Positions 9,836 to 18,907 of a stretch of 64,000 nt of DNA are shown one piece after another. Positions within the stretch are counted from its first letter, which is position 1, and every line of letters begins with the position of its first letter. The notes under the pieces were generated by a model. That model was given only the letters and a program-made list of their open reading frames with translations, searched no databases and was not told the DNA's origin. This DNA is from Tepidimonas aquatica (GTDB taxonomy: Bacteria > Pseudomonadota > Gammaproteobacteria > Burkholderiales > Burkholderiaceae_C): the NCBI RefSeq assembly GCF_007556585.1, contig NZ_VJNA01000008.1:46352-110351 (forward strand), read 5' to 3'. The translations under genes and the position numbers were made by a program.

Positions 9836-11287
9836 ATGTCTGCACCCAACACCACCGTCCCCGATGACGCCGTGCTCAGCGCCCTGTGTGCGGTCGTCGG
9901 CCCCGAGCACGTGCTGACGGCGGCCACGCATGACCTGACCGCGTGGGAGCAGGACTGGCGCCGCCGCCACCGCGGTCGCGCGCGCGCGGTGGTGCGCCCC
10001 GCCGACACCGCCCAAGTCGCCGCCGTGGTGCGCACCTGCGCGGCGCACGGTGTGCCGATCGTGCCGCAGGGGGGCAACACCGGCCTGGTGCTGGGTGGTG
10101 TGCCCGACGCCAGCGGCACCGAAGTGGTGCTGAGCCTGCAGCGGCTGCAGCGCGTGCGTGCGCTGGACCGTGACAACCTGACATTGACGGTGGAGGCCGG
10201 CTGTGTGCTGCAGGCCGCCCAGCAAGCGGCGGCGGATGCCGGGCTGTGGCTGCCGCTGAGCCTGGCGTCGGAGGGCAGCTGCACCGTCGGCGGCGTGCTG
10301 GCCACCAACGCCGGCGGCACGCAGGTGCTGCGCTTTGGCAACGCGCGCGACCTGTGCCTGGGGCTGGAGGTCGTCACCGCCGATGGGCGCATCTGCAACG
10401 GTCTGCGTGGCCTGCGCAAGGACAACACCGGCTACGACCTGCGCCATCTGTTGATCGGCAGCGAGGGCACGCTGGGCATCATCACCGCCGCGGTGCTGAA
10501 GCTGGCACCGCAGCCAGCGGCGCAGCTGACCGCGTGGGCGTCGGTGCCGTCGTTGGCGGCGGCGGTGGCGTTGCTGGGCATGGCGCAGCGGCACCTGGGG
10601 CCGGCGCTGACCGGGTTCGAGGTGATGAACAGGCTGGCGCTGCAGCTGGTGCAGCGCCACTTTGCCGAGCTGCCGATGCCGCTGCCCGGCGACGCGGCCC
10701 CGTACGCGGTGCTGCTGGAACTGAGCGACGCGGAGGGCGAGGACCACGCCCGTGCACGCCTGGAGGCGGTGCTGGCGCACGCGCTGCAACAGGGCTGCGC
10801 ACTGGACGCCGTCGTGGCCACGAATCTCACGCAGGCGCGCACCCTGTGGCACATCCGCGAGTGCATCCCGCTGGCGCAGGCACAGGAGGGCCTCAACGTC
10901 AAGCACGACATCAGCCTGCCGGTGTCGCGCATCCCCGCGTTTTGCGCCGAGGCCGAAGCGGCGCTGCAGCGCCGGGTGCCGGGCGCACGCCTGGTCAACT
11001 TCGGCCACCTGGGCGACGGCAACCTACACTTCAACGTGCAGTGCCCGCCAGGGGCCGATGCGGCAGCCTTTTTGCAGGCGCACGAAGCCACCATCAACAC
11101 CCTGGTGTACGACCTGGTCCACGCCCACGGGGGCTCGATCAGCGCCGAGCACGGCATCGGCCGCCTCAAAGCCGCCACGCTGCCGCGCTACCAAGACCCG
11201 GTGGCGCTGGCGCTGATGCGCGCCATCAAGCAGGCGCTGGACCCGCAGCACCTGCTCAACCCCGGGCGTGTGCTGGTCGACAGGTAA
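9836..11287 (+). CDS. FAD-linked oxidase, GlcD / D-2-hydroxyglutarate dehydrogenase type
   Basis: 483 aa. It has an N-terminal FAD-binding PCMH domain with [12 protein letters not shown] (about residues 75-86) and [11 protein letters not shown] (about residues 205-215), and a C-terminal FAD-oxidase domain with the metal/substrate motif [12 protein letters not shown] near residue 388 and EHGIGRLK near residue 438. The family oxidises D-2-hydroxyacids (glycolate, D-lactate, D-2-hydroxyglutarate), passing electrons to quinone or a flavoprotein. There is no GlcE/GlcF partner next to it, so a single-subunit D-lactate or D-2-hydroxyglutarate dehydrogenase is likelier than glycolate oxidase. It is followed by thyA after 40 bases. 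Confidence 0.9.
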   Translation: MSAPNTTVPDDAVLSALCAVVGPEHVLTAATHDLTAWEQDWRRRHRGRARAVVRPADTAQVAAVVRTCAAHGVPIVPQGGNTGLVLGGVPDASGTEVVLSLQRLQRVRALDRDNLTLTVEAGCVLQAAQQAAADAGLWLPLSLASEGSCTVGGVLATNAGGTQVLRFGNARDLCLGLEVVTADGRICNGLRGLRKDNTGYDLRHLLIGSEGTLGIITAAVLKLAPQPAAQLTAWASVPSLAAAVALLGMAQRHLGPALTGFEVMNRLALQLVQRHFAELPMPLPGDAAPYAVLLELSDAEGEDHARARLEAVLAHALQQGCALDAVVATNLTQARTLWHIRECIPLAQAQEGLNVKHDISLPVSRIPAFCAEAEAALQRRVPGARLVNFGHLGDGNLHFNVQCPPGADAAAFLQAHEATINTLVYDLVHAHGGSISAEHGIGRLKAATLPRYQDPVALALMRAIKQALDPQHLLNPGRVLVDR

Positions 11288-11327
11288 GGCCACACTGCAC
11301 CGCGGCCGCCCGGCGATAATCGCGCCC

Positions 11328-12140
11328 ATGAGCACACGCCCGATCCGCACGCAGTACGAAGACTTCATGCGCCACGTCTTCGAGCACGGCACGCCCAAGA
11401 CCGACCGCACCGGGGTGGGCACGCGCAGCGTGTTCGGCTACCAAATGCGCTTCGACCTGTCGGAGGGCTTTCCGCTGGTCACCACCAAAAAGCTGCACGT
11501 CAAATCCATCATCTACGAGCTGCTGTGGTTTTTGCGCGGCGAGCGCAATGTGCGTTGGCTGCAAGAGCGCGGCGTGACCATCTGGGACGAATGGGCGCGC
11601 GCCGACGGTGACTTGGGCCCCATCTACGGCGTGCAATGGCGCTCGTGGCCAAAACCCGACGGCGGCCACATCGACCAGATCAGCGAGGTGTTGCATACCC
11701 TGCGTACCAACCCCGACTCGCGACGCATCATCGTCAGCGCCTGGAACGTCGCCGACCTGCCCCAGATGGCGCTGGCGCCGTGCCATGCGTTGTTTCAGTT
11801 CTACGTGGCCGACGGCCGACTGTCGTGCCAGCTCTACCAGCGCAGCGCCGACGTCTTTCTGGGCGTGCCGTTCAACATCGCCAGCTATGCGCTGCTGACG
11901 CACATGGTGGCGCAGCAGTGCGATTTGGGCGTCGGCGACTTCATCTGGACCGGCGGCGATTGCCACATCTACCACAACCACGTGGAGCAGGTGCAGTTGC
12001 AACTGTCGCGCTCGCCCTACCCCTACCCAACGCTGCGCATCCGCCGCCGCCCGCCGACCCTGTTCGACTACGAATTCGACGACTTCGAATTCCTGGACTA
12101 CCAGCACCACCCGGCCATCAAGGCGCCCGTGGCGGTGTGA
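11328..12140 (+). CDS. thyA: thymidylate synthase
   Basis: 270 aa, standard length. It methylates dUMP to dTMP with methylenetetrahydrofolate. The N-terminal [11 protein letters not shown] loop, catalytic cysteine C152 in [10 protein letters not shown], phosphate-binding [10 protein letters not shown] and the DxxxGxPFN-like block [17 protein letters not shown] are all present. An open frame upstream to 11268 overlaps the preceding dehydrogenase and is ignored; ATG at 11328 gives the usual N-terminus. The next gene on this strand is a broken DMT transporter 16 bases later. Confidence 0.97.
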   Translation: MSTRPIRTQYEDFMRHVFEHGTPKTDRTGVGTRSVFGYQMRFDLSEGFPLVTTKKLHVKSIIYELLWFLRGERNVRWLQERGVTIWDEWARADGDLGPIYGVQWRSWPKPDGGHIDQISEVLHTLRTNPDSRRIIVSAWNVADLPQMALAPCHALFQFYVADGRLSCQLYQRSADVFLGVPFNIASYALLTHMVAQQCDLGVGDFIWTGGDCHIYHNHVEQVQLQLSRSPYPYPTLRIRRRPPTLFDYEFDDFEFLDYQHHPAIKAPVAV

Positions 12141-12156
12141 GCCGCCCCTACCCGTG

Positions 12157-12555
12157 ATGCTGTCGCGCGCCCAAGCCCTGGGACTGGTGGCCTTGACGCT
12201 GATGTGGGGCGTCAACTGGCCGGTCATGAAACTGTCGCTGCAGGAGCTCTCGCCCCTGTTCTTCCGCGCCGTGACGATGACCGGCGGCGCGCTGTGGCTG
12301 TTCGCGTTCTATCGCTGGCGCGGTGTGCGCCTGCCGCCCCGGCGCAGCGAGTGGCGCAGCATCGTCACGCTGGCACTGCCCAACATGCTGGGCTGGCACA
12401 CGCTGGCCATCTTTGGCGTGGCCGCCCTGGCGTCCGGGCGGGCGGCCATCCTGGGCTTTACCATGCCGGTGTGGACGGTGCTGCTGGGGGCACTGTTCTT
12501 CGGCCAGCCGCTGACGCGGCGCACCTCCGTGGCGGCGGTGGCGGTGGTGCGGTAG
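12157..12555 (+). pseudogene. EamA/DMT-family transporter, 3' half missing
   Basis: The readable part, about 130 residues, begins normally (LGLVALTLMWGVNWPVMKLSL) and covers four or so membrane segments of the first EamA repeat. After RTSVAAVAVV the frame runs into a stop at 12553-12555. A complete DMT exporter has about 290-300 aa and ten membrane helices, so more than half is lost, and no matching C-terminal half is seen up to dcd. The break coincides with the truncated end of a Ca/Na antiporter gene on the opposite strand, so this looks like a recombination junction rather than a point mutation. Confidence 0.8.
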
Positions 12556-12963
12556 GCCAGCAGCACGCCGTCTTCCCAGCGCGCGATCTCCCGGCCGCTC
12601 ATGAAGATGGGCAGGCAGGCCAGCAGCGTGGCCACCCACCATCACCCACAGATCGAAGTTCAGGACAGCTTCGGAAATGGGCAGGCCACGGGGCGCCACC
12701 ACGCCGGCCAGGCCCAGGCAGACAAGGATGTTGAAAATGTTGCTGCCCACCAGGTTGTCCACGACCAGATCGATGGTGCCGTTGGCGGCTGCGCCCACCG
12801 ACACCGCCATCTCCGGCGCACTGGTGCCGAGGGCCACGATGGTCAAGCCTACCACCAGGGGCGAGATCCCCCAGGACAGTGACGACCGCGCGGCGCCGCG
12901 CGTGAGGCCCTCAGCCCCTGCCACCAGGACGACCACGCCAACGATGAGCAAAACGATGGACAT
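12554..12963 (-). pseudogene. calcium/sodium antiporter (YrbG/CaCA family), frameshifted and 3'-truncated
   Basis: From ATG at 12963, with AGGAGG upstream, the reading frame gives a typical antiporter N-terminus: VGLTIVALGTSAPEMAVS (the first alpha-repeat) and LVVDNLVGSNIFNIL, then LNFDLWVMVGG. At the C-run near 12635-12637 the frame breaks. One base less would continue as VATLLACLPIFMSGREIARWEDGVLLAY in the neighbouring frame. Similarity then ends at about 12554, where the DMT gene fragment begins. Only about 130 of ~320 residues remain, so no working transporter is expected. Confidence 0.78.
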
Positions 12964-13052
12964 AGCGTGGACCTCCTTCCCCGGATGCAATGTGGCGCCA
13001 TCGTGCCATAGAGGCACACCTGGCCGCAGACCGACAGAACGAACCGTTTGTT

Positions 13053-13061
13053 TGTTATAAT
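13053..13061 (+). promoter_or_regulatory. extended -10 promoter of the XRE-cupin-methyltransferase/azlCD operon
   Basis: TGTTATAAT is a consensus TATAAT box (13056-13061) with the TGn extension, 33 bases before the start codon, in an AT-rich island unlike its surroundings. CCGACA at 13031-13036 is a poor -35 at 19-base spacing, as often seen with extended -10 promoters. The flanking GTT...AAC bases could form part of a binding site for the XRE protein encoded just downstream, but no perfect operator palindrome is visible. Confidence 0.6.
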
Positions 13062-13093
13062 GAACTCACATCGATATCTATCAGGAAAACCTC

Positions 13094-15097
13094 GTGAGCA
13101 CCGTCTCAGCCATCGGCAGGAATCTGCTCCGATTTAGGGAACAGCGAGGGCTCACGCTGGCGGGCTTGTCCGAGCGCAGCGGGGTGGCGAAATCGACCTT
13201 GTCGCAGCTGGAAAACGGCGAGGGCAACCCCACGATCGAGACCCTGTGGGCTGTGGCTAACGCCCTGGGAGTGCCCTTCGGCCAGCTGGTCAACGAGGAA
13301 CTGAGCGACGGCGGCGAGCTGTCGGACAAGGGGGTGATTGTTCGATTAATCGAAAAATCGACCGACGACCCCGAGATCGAGGTCTATCTGATCGAACTGC
13401 GGCCAGGCTGCCGCAAGGACTCCGCCCCGCATCCGGAAGGGGTGAAGGAACGCATCACGGTGCTGTCCGGGGCCATGCTGGTGGGGCAGGCCGACCGGCC
13501 GCGCATGGTGAGGGCTGGCGACACTCACACCTTCGACGCCGATGTGCCGCATGTGTACGCGGCCACCGAGCAAGGCGGCCGGGCCATGGTGGTGATCGTG
13601 TATCCGCCCAAGACCTATTCGGCCAGTGCCTCCACGCTCTACCTAGAGTGGCCCCAGGCCCCGAGCGCCTGGGAGGGGGTGCGCAGCGTGATGGAGCGCG
13701 CCCTGCTGGAGGTGTCCAACGGCCTGGGCGCGCGCATCCTGCGACTGCGCGGTGAGCCGCTCAATGGGCGTGACGGCCTGCTCAAGCTGCGCCAGATGCA
13801 GCACGAGGCCACCGCCGGTCCCTGGCGCTGGCCGGTGCTGTCGCTGGTGGAAGACGACGCCCAGGGGCCGTATGTCGCCGTGGTGCCCATGCCCCTGACC
13901 GGAGCCTTTGCCCAACCCGACCAGGCACCGCCCGCCTGGGCCAACGCCGACCTGCCGGCTGCCGCCATCCGCCTAGCCCGGCTGGCGGAATCGCCCTTCA
14001 TCGAGCTTGGCGCGCCCGAAACGGCTGCGATCCAGGCTTATTTGGAGGGCCACAGCTGGGTGCTCAACAGCCTGGCCGCTGAGGTGCTGCTGCAGCGGGG
14101 GCGCATGTGCATGCCGCGGCAGCTGCATCACGTGCGCCCGGCGCCCGCAGCGGCGCAGCGCGGCGGCCGGGACGGGCCGTTCTCCAGCCGCATCGACGTG
14201 GAGCAGTACGATACCTTCGAGCTGCTGCACCCCGCCTACGCCCGCCAAGTAGTGGCCGCCGCCCAGGATATCGCAAGCTTCGCCGGACCGCAGCCCGCCT
14301 TGCAGGCCATCGACGTGGGCGCAGGGCCGGGTCTGCCGTTGCTGATGCTGCACGAGCTGCATCCGGGTTGCCGTTTCCTGGCCGTCGAACCCGACGAGGC
14401 GGCGTTTGTGTGCCTGCAGCGCAATGCCCACGGGGTTGAGGGCATCGAGCTGCATCACGGCGGCTTCCTGGAGCTCGACCTGCCGAGCGGCGAGACACCG
14501 CTCATCACCTCTTTCGGCGCCTCGCACCACTTCAACACAGCCTTCATGCTGCAAAAGGCCATGCAGCTGCTGCAGCCCGGCGGGCTGCTGGTGGTGGCCG
14601 ACGAGTTCCTGCCCGAATTCGCCAGCGTGGATGAACGCAACCTCGCCCTGGTGCGCCACCACAGCGCCTACCTGCTGGCCAGCATGGCCTGGGTGGGTGA
14701 GCCGCCGGCCTCCGAAGGGGGGCTGGACCTCAGGCTCTACCGCGACTTGCGCCGCTCCATCATCATGGCCATGGTCGCGGCCACCGAGGGCAAAACGAAC
14801 CAGGCGGTGAGCCTGTGCCGTAACCTGTATGCGCGCCTGTGCGAGTCCGGTTTGCGCGAGCGCCCTGCACATGAGATCGGGGCCTTCGTGCGCTTCTACT
14901 GGCTGGAGCTGCAGGCCATGGTGGCCGGCTTCGACTACGAGGTCGAGCGCAAGACCTTCCCGCGCCGCTTTGCCGGGCTGGCCGCGCTGGCCGGGTTGGA
15001 GTTGCGCCGCCACCGCCGGGTGTTTGCCACCACCGGCAGCGACGACTGGGGCGGGGGCACCCATGTCTTCACCTTCAGCAAGCCGGAGGGCGCATGA
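13094..15097 (+). CDS. XRE helix-turn-helix + cupin + SAM-dependent methyltransferase fusion
   Basis: 667 aa from a GTG codon. Residues ~10-64 are an XRE helix-turn-helix (GVAKSTLSQLENGEGNPTIETLW). Residues ~95-170 are a cupin-2 barrel (VKERITVLSGAM, FDADVPHVY), the usual XRE-cupin sensor-regulator layout. Residues ~175-370 are of no recognised family. Residues ~380-520 are a class I methyltransferase with motif I IDVGAGPGLPLL (406-417), acidic strand-2 end AVEPDE and a TSFGASHHFN loop. The stop overlaps the azlC start by 4 bases (ATGA). It probably regulates the downstream exporter, with the cupin as ligand sensor; the methyltransferase substrate is unknown. The GTG start is weakly supported (AGGA, short spacing). 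Confidence 0.82.
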   Translation: MSTVSAIGRNLLRFREQRGLTLAGLSERSGVAKSTLSQLENGEGNPTIETLWAVANALGVPFGQLVNEELSDGGELSDKGVIVRLIEKSTDDPEIEVYLIELRPGCRKDSAPHPEGVKERITVLSGAMLVGQADRPRMVRAGDTHTFDADVPHVYAATEQGGRAMVVIVYPPKTYSASASTLYLEWPQAPSAWEGVRSVMERALLEVSNGLGARILRLRGEPLNGRDGLLKLRQMQHEATAGPWRWPVLSLVEDDAQGPYVAVVPMPLTGAFAQPDQAPPAWANADLPAAAIRLARLAESPFIELGAPETAAIQAYLEGHSWVLNSLAAEVLLQRGRMCMPRQLHHVRPAPAAAQRGGRDGPFSSRIDVEQYDTFELLHPAYARQVVAAAQDIASFAGPQPALQAIDVGAGPGLPLLMLHELHPGCRFLAVEPDEAAFVCLQRNAHGVEGIELHHGGFLELDLPSGETPLITSFGASHHFNTAFMLQKAMQLLQPGGLLVVADEFLPEFASVDERNLALVRHHSAYLLASMAWVGEPPASEGGLDLRLYRDLRRSIIMAMVAATEGKTNQAVSLCRNLYARLCESGLRERPAHEIGAFVRFYWLELQAMVAGFDYEVERKTFPRRFAGLAALAGLELRRHRRVFATTGSDDWGGGTHVFTFSKPEGA

Positions 15098-15801
15098 CGC
15101 GGCAGGTGCTGCGCGGCCTGGGCGACAGCCTGGCCATTGCAGCGGGCTACGTGCCCGTGGCTTTTTCTTTCGGGCTGGCCGCCGTTCAGATGGGTTTGGG
15201 GGCTCCATGGGCCGTGGCCATCTCAGCCATCGTTTTTGCAGGGGCCAGCCAGTTCGTGCTGGTGTCCCTGCTCGCCGCCGGCGGCGGGCCGCTGACGGTG
15301 GTGCCCACCATCTGGCTGCTCAATGCCCGCCATCTGCTCTACGGTCGGGTGGTGGCCGAACAGCTCGCGCAGGCGCGCCCGGCCCGCGTGCGCCCGGCCC
15401 TGGCCTTTGGCCTGACCGACGAAGTCTTCGCCTGCGCGGCCGCGCGTTTGCCCACCCTGGCCCCGGCCCAGCGCGCGGGCTGGCTGGCTGGCCTGCAGGC
15501 CGGGGCTTATGGCGCGTGGATCGCTGGCACCTGGCTGGGGGCCGAGACCGGCGCCCAGCTGGTGGACCGGATCCCCCTGCTGCAGGAGGCTTTGCAGTTC
15601 GTGCTGCCGGCGCTCTTCCTGTCGCTGCTGCTGCAGATGGGGGTGCACGGACGTGGCCGGGCGCTGTGGGGGGCGGCGGGTGTCACGCTGCTGGGCCTGG
15701 CCCTGGGCCCGGCCCATGTGGCCATCCCGGCCGGCATGCTGGCCGGTGCGGCCCTCCAGTTGCTGCAGGCACACGTGGACGAGGACGGCGACGATGAGTG
15801 A
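15094..15801 (+). CDS. azlC: AzlC family branched-chain amino acid export subunit
   Basis: 235 aa membrane protein with about five to six helices. AGYVPVAFSFGLAAVQMGL (residues ~17-35) and FAGASQFVLVSLLAAG (~48-63) are the AzlC hallmarks; the large subunit of AzlCD/YgaZH exporters that expel leucine, isoleucine, valine or toxic analogues. The start overlaps the upstream regulator-methyltransferase stop by 4 bases, and its own end overlaps azlD by 8 bases, so all three are translationally coupled. Confidence 0.92.
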   Translation: MTRQVLRGLGDSLAIAAGYVPVAFSFGLAAVQMGLGAPWAVAISAIVFAGASQFVLVSLLAAGGGPLTVVPTIWLLNARHLLYGRVVAEQLAQARPARVRPALAFGLTDEVFACAAARLPTLAPAQRAGWLAGLQAGAYGAWIAGTWLGAETGAQLVDRIPLLQEALQFVLPALFLSLLLQMGVHGRGRALWGAAGVTLLGLALGPAHVAIPAGMLAGAALQLLQAHVDEDGDDE

Positions 15802-16135
15802 AGCCGGCTGGATACAGCTGCTGACCGTGCTGGCCTGTGGGCTGGGCACCTTCCTGCTGCGCTCCTTGCCCTTCTGGTGGGGGCTGCGTCAAAGTACCGA
15901 GCGTTCGAACCTTATCCGCCGCTGGTCCTCGGCCATCGGCCCGGCCGCCATCGCCGCCCTGCTGGTGGCCTCGCTCTTCCCCCTGCTGTGGCCAGCCGCC
16001 GGCCCCACCCGCGCCCTGCCCACGGCCGTTGCCATCGCCGCCGTGATCCTCCTCCAGCGCCTGCGCGGGGGGCTGGCGGCCTCCACGCTGCTGGGCACGG
16101 GGGTGTATGCGTTGATGTTGTGGGTGAGCGGGTGA
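15794..16135 (+). CDS. azlD: AzlD domain protein, small subunit of branched-chain amino acid exporter
   Basis: 113 aa with about four hydrophobic segments, the LLTVLACGLGTFLLRSLPF start and a SAIGPAAIAALL segment typical of AzlD/YgaH. It partners AzlC in the membrane. The start lies 8 bases inside the azlC 3' end. Nothing coding follows until the transposase remnant; no clear terminator is visible after its stop. Confidence 0.9.
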   Translation: MSEAGWIQLLTVLACGLGTFLLRSLPFWWGLRQSTERSNLIRRWSSAIGPAAIAALLVASLFPLLWPAAGPTRALPTAVAIAAVILLQRLRGGLAASTLLGTGVYALMLWVSG

Positions 16136-16261
16136 CGCGTTGTACCCAGCCACCCCCTGATTTACTCTTGACTATTTGATTTAGCTCTGGATTTCACGCT
16201 TTCTCGGCAAAAATATCTCCCACTTTCACATCCTCGTGTGCGCGATTTGCGGGAGTTTTCT

Positions 16262-17057
16262 GTGAAGTTTGCCCGCCCTGCCACAGACGATTTCTTCCGC
16301 TCGCGCATCGATCACATGATCGATCTGCGCCACCCGCTGGCGGTGCTGGCCTCTCGCATGCCCTGACAGCAAATCGGAGGATCGGTGGCGCATCTGTTGT
16401 CGCGCAAGGCGCGCTCGGGCATCGCCATGCCCGATCTCGATCTGTTTGGTGAACAGGTGCAGCGCCGCGAACGCTTGAGCCACGCGGGGCGCCCGCGCGT
16501 GCCGCTGCGCATCATGATCAGCCTCCTGTATCTCAAGCACGCCTTCAACGAGTCGGACGAAGGGGTGGTCGAGCGCTGGCGCAATGCTGGCGCGACTGTA
16601 TCAGCAAGGGCAAGGCCCGAACACCCTACGAATTCGGCGTCAAGGCGGGCATTGCCAGCACGCTCAAGGGCAACCTGATCGTGGGTGCGCGGGCCTTCCA
16701 TGGCCATCCGTATGACGGACACACCCTGCGCGAACAGCTCGAGCAGGCCACGATCCTGATGCAAGACTGTGCGGTCGAGCCCGCGACGGTGTTCGTCGAT
16801 CGGGGCTACCGGGGGGTGGATGCGCTGCAACTCGGATGTGCGCATCGTGCACCGAGGCAAGACCCCACAGATCAGCAAGCAGGAGAGTAAGCTGCTCCGG
16901 CCACGAAAACATCGAGCCCATCCCCTCTTTTGCGCCTGTTGCGGCAGGCCGAGGCGGGGGTGGGGGCGATATCGCTCAGGCCAGGCTCGATGCACGCAAA
17001 ACTGGGGCTCGGGTGAAAATTTCAGGGGCGACTGAGTGTACCTGGCTTATAACCTAG
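16262..17057 (+). mobile_element. decayed IS5-family transposase remnant
   Basis: Pieces of one IS5-type transposase can be followed across frames. N-terminal KFARPATDDFFRSRIDHM leads to SRMP and then a TGA at 16364-16366 where the family has Trp. The next piece, RPRVPLRIMISLLYLKHAFN...VVERW, ends near 16575, where about 200 or more codons are missing. The C-terminal part resumes with ISKGKARTPYEFG near 16600 and runs to ATVFVDRGYRGVDA. Further frame changes follow near 16830 and 16905, and the DDE C-terminus is lost. No terminal inverted repeats or target duplication could be assigned. The flanking DNA (16140-16260, 17040-17210) is lower in GC than its neighbours and has no gene. Confidence 0.82.
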
Positions 17058-17214
17058 GCTCACAGCATCGGCGTAACTCTGCACCCGTGTACCGAGTCAA
17101 CGAAAGCAGAGTTTTCAGACCCCTTCCTGTTTGCGGCTGATAACCGCCGTCTCGCGAGGGATTCGACCGAGAAATTCGTATCCGCGACCTGCCCGCCCCT
17201 GAACCGCGCGTTCC

Positions 17215-17781
17215 TCACGCCCGCGGCAGCGTCACGCCCCGCTGCCCCTGGTACTTGCCGCCGCGGTCGCGGTACGAGACGTCACAGACCTCGTCGCTCT
17301 CGAAAAACAGCACCTGCGCGCAGCCTTCGCCGGCGTAGATTTTCGCCGGCAGCGGAGTGGTGTTGGAAAACTCCAGCGTCACATAGCCTTCCCACTCGGG
17401 CTCGAAAGGCGTGACGTTGACGATGATGCCGCAGCGGGCGTAGGTGCTCTTGCCCAGACAGATGGTCAAGACGTTGCGCGGGATGCGGAAGTACTCCACC
17501 GTGCGCGCGAGCGCAAAGCTGTTGGGCGGGATGATGCAGTGGTCCCCGTGAAAATCGACGAAGCTCTTCTCGTCGAAATCCTTCGGGTCGACCACCGTGC
17601 TGTGGATGTTGGTAAAGACTTTGAATTCCGGCGCGCAGCGGATGTCATAGCCGTAGCTGCTGGTACCGTAGCTGATGACGCGCCGTCCGTCGACCTCGCG
17701 AATTTGGCCCGGCTCGAACGGCTCGATCATGCCGTATTCCTCCGCCATGCGGCGGATCCATTTGTCGCTTTTGATGGTCAT
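17215..17781 (-). CDS. dcd: dCTP deaminase
   Basis: 188 aa. It deaminates dCTP to dUTP, feeding dUMP and then dTMP synthesis. [29 protein letters not shown] and the catalytic stretch [22 protein letters not shown] are present, matching the trimeric Dcd/Dut fold of the proteobacterial mono-functional enzyme. ATG at 17781 is preferred over upstream ATG 17796 because [13 protein letters not shown] is the family start. It is the last gene of the long minus-strand run from dinG, 54 bases after the deaminase gene. Confidence 0.96.
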   Translation of the reverse strand: MTIKSDKWIRRMAEEYGMIEPFEPGQIREVDGRRVISYGTSSYGYDIRCAPEFKVFTNIHSTVVDPKDFDEKSFVDFHGDHCIIPPNSFALARTVEYFRIPRNVLTICLGKSTYARCGIIVNVTPFEPEWEGYVTLEFSNTTPLPAKIYAGEGCAQVLFFESDEVCDVSYRDRGGKYQGQRGVTLPRA

Positions 17782-17835
17782 GGTGGCGTGGCGCAACAGT
17801 CGTTCACTGCATTTTACGTAGGCGACGCGCGCCAG

Positions 17836-18894
17836 TCAGGCCGCTGCGGCGGCAAACGCGGCATGGAGCCGCTGCAGGTAGCGCGCGCGGGTCGGCTCGT
17901 CGATGAACGCGGCCTCGAACCCGTTGGCCAACAAGCGCCACGCCTGACGCGCGCTCAGGCCCAGCGCGGCCACGGTCTGCACCAGGTTGTCGCCCACGTA
18001 GCCGCCAAAGTAGGCCGGGTCGTCCGAATGCACCGACACGCACAAACCGGCATCCAGCAGCCGACCCAAGGGGTGCCGTGTCAAATCGGGATAGACGCAC
18101 AGCTTGACATTGGACAGCGGGCACACCGTCAGCGGCACGCGCTCGCGCGCCAGCCGCTGCATCAGGGCGGGGTCGTGCAGCGCCTGCACGCCGTGGTCGA
18201 TGCGCTGCACCTGCAACAGGTCGAGCGCTTGCCAAATGTAGTCTGGCGGCCCCTCTTCACCTGCGTGGGCCACGACGTGCAGCCCCAGTGCGCGGGCACG
18301 CTCGAAGACGCGAACGAACTGGCGCGGAGGGTGATCGCGCTCGCTGGAGTCGAGCCCCAGGCCGATGAAGTGTTCGCGGTACGGCAGCGCGGCTTCCAGC
18401 ATCGCCAACCCCTCGTCTTCGCTGAGGTGACGCAGCACGCACAAAATCCACTGCACCGACAGCCCGAGTTCGGTCTGCGCGCGGCGCTGCGCCGCGACCA
18501 ATCCCTCGAACAGCACGGCCATCGGGATGCCGCGTGCCGTGTGCGTCTGCGGATCGACAAAACATTCGGCATGGACCACGCCGTCGGCGGCCGCGCGCTG
18601 GAAGTACGCCCACGCGAGGTCGTGGAAGTCCTGCGCGTCGCGCAGCACGCCGGCGCCGGCGTAGTACAGATCCAGAAAGCTCTGCAGGCTGGTGAAGGCG
18701 TAAGCCGCGCGCACCGCCTCGACGTCGGCGTACGGCAGCGCTACGCCATGGCGGCGCGCCAGGGCCAGCATCATCTCCGGCTCCAGCGTGCCCTCGATGT
18801 GCAGGTGCAGCTCGGCCTTTGGCGCGCGCTTCAGCAGCTCGACGAGCCGCCCGGGGCCGATGCGCTCGAAAGCCAGGTCGGGTTCAGGGATCAT
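17836..18894 (-). CDS. adenine deaminase (adenosine deaminase superfamily, AAH-type)
   Basis: 352 aa metal-dependent deaminase of the amidohydrolase superfamily: AELHLHIEGTLEPE gives zinc ligands H30 and H32, VVAHAGEEGPP the third His and the catalytic Glu region, and HSDDPAYFGGYV the Asp ligand. Annotation tools tend to call this adenosine deaminase. The motifs GTLEPEMM, YYAGAGVL, DPQTHTARGIP and HAGEEGPPDYIW instead match the bacterial/fungal adenine deaminase branch (for example P. aeruginosa PA0148), which acts on the free base to give hypoxanthine. It lies 13 bases after the Rieske oxygenase gene, downstream of a purine/nucleoside ABC transporter, which agrees with purine salvage or breakdown. 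Confidence 0.85.
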   Translation of the reverse strand: MIPEPDLAFERIGPGRLVELLKRAPKAELHLHIEGTLEPEMMLALARRHGVALPYADVEAVRAAYAFTSLQSFLDLYYAGAGVLRDAQDFHDLAWAYFQRAAADGVVHAECFVDPQTHTARGIPMAVLFEGLVAAQRRAQTELGLSVQWILCVLRHLSEDEGLAMLEAALPYREHFIGLGLDSSERDHPPRQFVRVFERARALGLHVVAHAGEEGPPDYIWQALDLLQVQRIDHGVQALHDPALMQRLARERVPLTVCPLSNVKLCVYPDLTRHPLGRLLDAGLCVSVHSDDPAYFGGYVGDNLVQTVAALGLSARQAWRLLANGFEAAFIDEPTRARYLQRLHAAFAAAAA

Positions 18895-18907
18895 CGCGCG
18901 CCCCTGT

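Noticed and set aside
12148..13017. Single 289-codon minus gene covering both stumps
   Set aside because: Only the first ~115 residues (from 12963) match an antiporter; after the frameshift and past 12553 it reads the DMT gene backwards.
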